Assembly (NCBI GenBank): GCA_947454585.1 | Contig: CANGML010000086.1 | Span: 1 to 7,051, forward strand | Source of the DNA: Comamonadaceae bacterium | GTDB lineage: Bacteria > Pseudomonadota > Gammaproteobacteria > Burkholderiales > Burkholderiaceae_C | Direction: 5' to 3' | Length of the DNA stretch: 7,051 nt | Shown here: positions 5,163-7,051 of the stretch, piece after piece | Position numbering within the stretch: position 1 is the stretch's first letter | How the letters are laid out: each line of letters starts with the position of its first letter | Program-made: the position numbers and the translations under genes | Notes under the pieces: generated by a model | What the model saw: the letters and a program-made list of their open reading frames with translations, nothing else | Database searches by the model: none | Told to the model about the DNA's origin: nothing

Positions 5163-6652
5163 AACTCGAATGACCAAGGCGCTTTTTGCCAAGAGACGGT
5201 CTCAAGTTTGAGTAAGTGTGTGGACTGTGGGTAGTCTTCTACCCAAGTGGCTGGTGCGGTGAGCGTCACGCGTTGCTTGTGTTCGTCGCACTGCAGCGCT
5301 AAGCCATCATGCGCAGGGTCTTTGCGCGCGTGGCAAAGAATCAAGCTCAACCGGAGTGCCAACAGCATTTTGGCGAAGTCGTTATCCTCGAGCTCAATGT
5401 CTAGTTTTTTCAGTTTGCCGCGTTGGCCCAGTACCAGCAGTCCCAAGAGGTGAAGCTCTGGGACGCTAAAGCCCACCATGTCCGCGTTGTCCAAGATATA
5501 AGCACCGTGCTTGTGGTAGTCGCTGTGCGAAATGGCCATGCCGACCTCATGCAGTTGCGCTGCCCAGTTGAGTTTGCGGCGCATGCGTGCACATTGGGGA
5601 TCTTCAAACTTAGCCTCTGCATGCATGACCTTGAGCCAATGCAGGGCGACTTTGCCCACGCGCTCTGCCTGTGCCACATCTACCCCAAATTTCAGAGCTA
5701 AACGTTGCACTGACAGGTCACGCGTATCGGTGCTGTGGTCCTCGCGCTCGACCATTTCAAACAACACGCCATGGCGAAGAGCACCCTGGGCGACATGCAA
5801 GGTGTCGATTTGCAGCAGCGTCATCAGCGCACGCAAAATGCTCACGCCACCGCCAATCACAGCACGGCGGTCATCCTTCAAGCCTTCGAGTTGAACGCGG
5901 TTGGCATTGCCAGAGCGGATCAAGCATTTCATCAACCAGTTCAATCCGTCCATGGTGATCTGCCATTCGGGAAACCCAGCAAAAGCTAAAATTTCAGCAA
6001 CCGCACCTACCGTGCCGGATGCGCCATAGGCTTTTTGCCATAGGTGGCGTGGGTAGGCGGTGAGGGCTTCTTCGAGCACCGCTTGCGCAGCAATTTCTGC
6101 GCGATAGAAGGTTTGTTCGGTGAACTCGCCCATGGGGAAATACTTCATCGACCACGCCACGCTGCCCACGCGGAACGAGGCTGTTTCTGTGGCATCTAGG
6201 CCTTGACCCAAGACCAATTCGGTGGAGCGTCCACCAATGTCCACCACCAAGCGGCGGTCGTTGTCGCTGGGCAGCAAATGGGCGACGCCCTGATAGATCA
6301 AACGGGCTTCCTCGGTGCCAGCAATCACCTCGATGGGAAAGCCCAAAATGTCGCAGCCTCGTTTGACAAACTCGTCTCGGTTCTTGGCTTCGCGCAGGGT
6401 CTGAGTGGCCACCACGCGGACCTGAGATTTTTTGAACCCAGACAAACGCTCGGCAAAGCGCGCCAAGCATTCCCAGCCACGTTGCATGGCTTCTGGGGTG
6501 AGGTTGCGTTCTGCGTCTAGACCATTGCCTTGGCGAACGGTTTCCTTAAGGTAGGCGACGCGTTGAATTTGTCCGTGGTCGTAGCGACCGATTTCGAGGC
6601 GAAAGCTGTTGGAACCCAAATCAATGGCTGCGAGAAGTGTGCCGTTTTTCAT
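5147..6652 (-). CDS. ppx: Exopolyphosphatase, Ppx/GppA family
   Basis: This cytoplasmic enzyme removes terminal phosphates from inorganic polyphosphate; family members may also hydrolyse pppGpp. The 501-residue length fits PPX (513 in E. coli) and GppA (494). The first actin-like (ASKHA) motif is AAIDLGSNSFRLEIG at 8-22, the catalytic glutamate region is AGTEEARLIYQGV at 111-123 (E114/E115), and the second phosphate motif is VVDIGGRSTELVLG at 136-149. After the second actin-like subdomain comes the HD-like C-terminal part with LHEVG at 367-371 and HKHGAYIL about ten residues later, as in long PPX proteins. ATG 6652 is the only reasonable start: no ATG, GTG or TTG occurs between it and the in-frame stop at 6674-6676, and D11 is already in the fold. 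No ribosome site is visible. It is divergent from phoX. The ppx versus gppA assignment rests on the ppk1 neighbourhood. Confidence 0.93.
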   Translation of the reverse strand: MKNGTLLAAIDLGSNSFRLEIGRYDHGQIQRVAYLKETVRQGNGLDAERNLTPEAMQRGWECLARFAERLSGFKKSQVRVVATQTLREAKNRDEFVKRGCDILGFPIEVIAGTEEARLIYQGVAHLLPSDNDRRLVVDIGGRSTELVLGQGLDATETASFRVGSVAWSMKYFPMGEFTEQTFYRAEIAAQAVLEEALTAYPRHLWQKAYGASGTVGAVAEILAFAGFPEWQITMDGLNWLMKCLIRSGNANRVQLEGLKDDRRAVIGGGVSILRALMTLLQIDTLHVAQGALRHGVLFEMVEREDHSTDTRDLSVQRLALKFGVDVAQAERVGKVALHWLKVMHAEAKFEDPQCARMRRKLNWAAQLHEVGMAISHSDYHKHGAYILDNADMVGFSVPELHLLGLLVLGQRGKLKKLDIELEDNDFAKMLLALRLSLILCHARKDPAHDGLALQCDEHKQRVTLTAPATWVEDYPQSTHLLKLETVSWQKAPWSFEFVTNP

Positions 6653-6659
6653 GAAAACA

Positions 6660-6692
6660 ATATTACCGTTTATTCATGACAAATATATGTCA
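6660..6692 (-). promoter_or_regulatory. Minus-strand Pho box and -10 of ppx
   Basis: Read on the minus strand, TGTCAT (plus 6676-6681) follows an imperfect copy TGACAT (plus 6687-6692) at 11-base period. It is followed by exactly 10 bases and then TAATAT (plus 6660-6665), a 5-of-6 match in composition to an AT-rich -10. The upstream copy shares its bases with the first phoX repeat because TGACA and TGTCA here form an inverted repeat around AATATA. Only 7 bases separate the -10 from the ppx ATG. Confidence 0.5.
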
Positions 6693-6720
6693 CATCGCTG
6701 TCACGGACGGCTCTTAAAGT
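6688..6720 (+). promoter_or_regulatory. Pho box and promoter of phoX
   Basis: TGTCAC at 6688-6693 and TGTCAC at 6699-6704 form a perfect direct repeat with 11-base period. Exactly 10 bases separate the second repeat from TAAAGT (6715-6720), the same spacing as between the Pho box and TATAGT of E. coli phoA, and even the GTCACGG edge is shared. The inferred start near 6727 gives a leader of about 22 bases. PhoB-activated promoters lack a good -35, as here. Confidence 0.8.
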
Positions 6721-6736
6721 ATTCATTAATTATTTC

Positions 6737-6744
6737 AGTGAGGA
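6737..6744 (+). promoter_or_regulatory. Ribosome binding site of phoX
   Basis: AGTGAGGA lies 4 bases before ATG 6749. It fixes the phoX start and contrasts with ppx and ppk1, which lack a clear site. Confidence 0.65.
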
Positions 6745-6748
6745 CTGT

Positions 6749-7051
6749 ATGAACACCTTTGACGAAAACGACCAACGCAATCACCCCCGGCCAGAAGACA
6801 CCGAATTTTCTAAAATGGTGGACAGCGTGTTGAGCCGCAGACAACTGCTGGGGGCTGCTGGGGCAGGCTTGGGACTTTTCTTCGGCGGTCAAGGTTTGGC
6901 GTATGCGGCCAATACCTCTGCGAACATGGGGCCGCGTATCGGTTTCAAACCCGTTGCGGCCAACAGCCTCGATACGGTCTCGGTCCCTATTGGCTACGAA
7001 TGGCGTGTATTGGCTTCTTGGGGGGACACTATTTTTCCCGGTGGGGCACCG
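6749..7051 (+). CDS. phoX: PhoX-family alkaline phosphatase, N-terminal part, runs off right edge
   Basis: The first 101 codons of a PhoX-type phosphatase, a calcium/iron-dependent exported enzyme that frees phosphate from organic esters. Residues 28-34 read LSRRQLL, a twin-arginine signal, followed by a hydrophobic Gly/Ala/Leu stretch (35-47) and a plausible cleavage site after AYA (51-53), so export folded through the Tat system is expected. The 28-residue acidic, polar lead before the twin arginines is long but usual for the family. After the signal, GFKPV (65-69), DTVSVPIGYEWRVLASWGD (75-93) and PGGAP match the start of PhoX (formerly DUF839) proteins. ATG 6749 follows a good AGTGAGGA site and a strong Pho box promoter. 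The catalytic metal ligands lie beyond the window, so intactness cannot be judged. It is divergent from ppx. Confidence 0.88.
   Translation, partial: MNTFDENDQRNHPRPEDTEFSKMVDSVLSRRQLLGAAGAGLGLFFGGQGLAYAANTSANMGPRIGFKPVAANSLDTVSVPIGYEWRVLASWGDTIFPGGAP

Noticed and set aside
6228..6248. DIGGRST in PPX where E. coli has DIGGGST
   Set aside because: From recall, this Gly-to-Arg form is common in betaproteobacterial PPX and does not indicate a broken enzyme.

Overview
This window reads as a chromosomal phosphate-response locus from a betaproteobacterium, most likely a Burkholderiales member of the Comamonadaceae type (Limnohabitans, Rhodoferax or Polaromonas-like). That placement is inferred from moderate-to-high GC, the style of the PPK1, PPX and PhoX proteins, and the lysine-rich histone-like protein typical of that order. 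No mobile elements, CRISPR arrays, rRNA or tRNA genes were seen. Coding density is high and no gap exceeds 100 bases.

Layout, left to right. (1) 1-1045, minus strand: the N-terminal 348 codons of a class III PLP-dependent aminotransferase related to glutamate-1-semialdehyde aminomutase; it runs off the left edge before its catalytic lysine. (2) 1102-2016, plus: a divergent phosphatidylserine decarboxylase proenzyme, read divergently from (1) across a 56-base gap. (3) 2054-4183, plus: polyphosphate kinase ppk1, followed 7 bases later by (4) 4191-4691, a SixA-type histidine phosphatase. (5) 4660-5073, minus: a small protein with a lysine-rich histone H1-like tail and a ribbon-helix-helix-like C-terminal domain; its 3' end overlaps the end of (4) tail to tail. 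(6) 5147-6652, minus: exopolyphosphatase ppx. (7) 6749 to the right edge, plus: the first 101 codons of a Tat-exported PhoX alkaline phosphatase, divergent from ppx.

The unifying signal is regulatory. Repeats of GTCAC/GTCAT spaced 11 bases apart, as in the PhoB-binding Pho box, occur before ppk1 (1987-2025), between ppx and the histone-like gene (5135-5162), and between ppx and phoX (6676-6704). A weaker candidate precedes the aminotransferase. At phoX the last repeat lies exactly 10 bases before a -10 element, as in the E. coli phoA promoter. On the opposite strand the same region gives a second, overlapping Pho-type promoter for ppx. The predicted ppx -10 lies only 7 bases from its only possible start codon, which suggests a leaderless mRNA.

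Together the genes make polyphosphate (ppk1), degrade it (ppx) and release phosphate from external esters (phoX), apparently under shared PhoB control. The histone-like protein and the SixA-like phosphatase are the least understood members. The aminotransferase/decarboxylase pair may be a separate aminolipid-related unit that sits beside, or partly inside, the same regulon. The most interesting leads are the histone-like protein within the polyphosphate locus, the divergent and possibly leaderless Pho promoters, and the divergent decarboxylase next to the aminotransferase.
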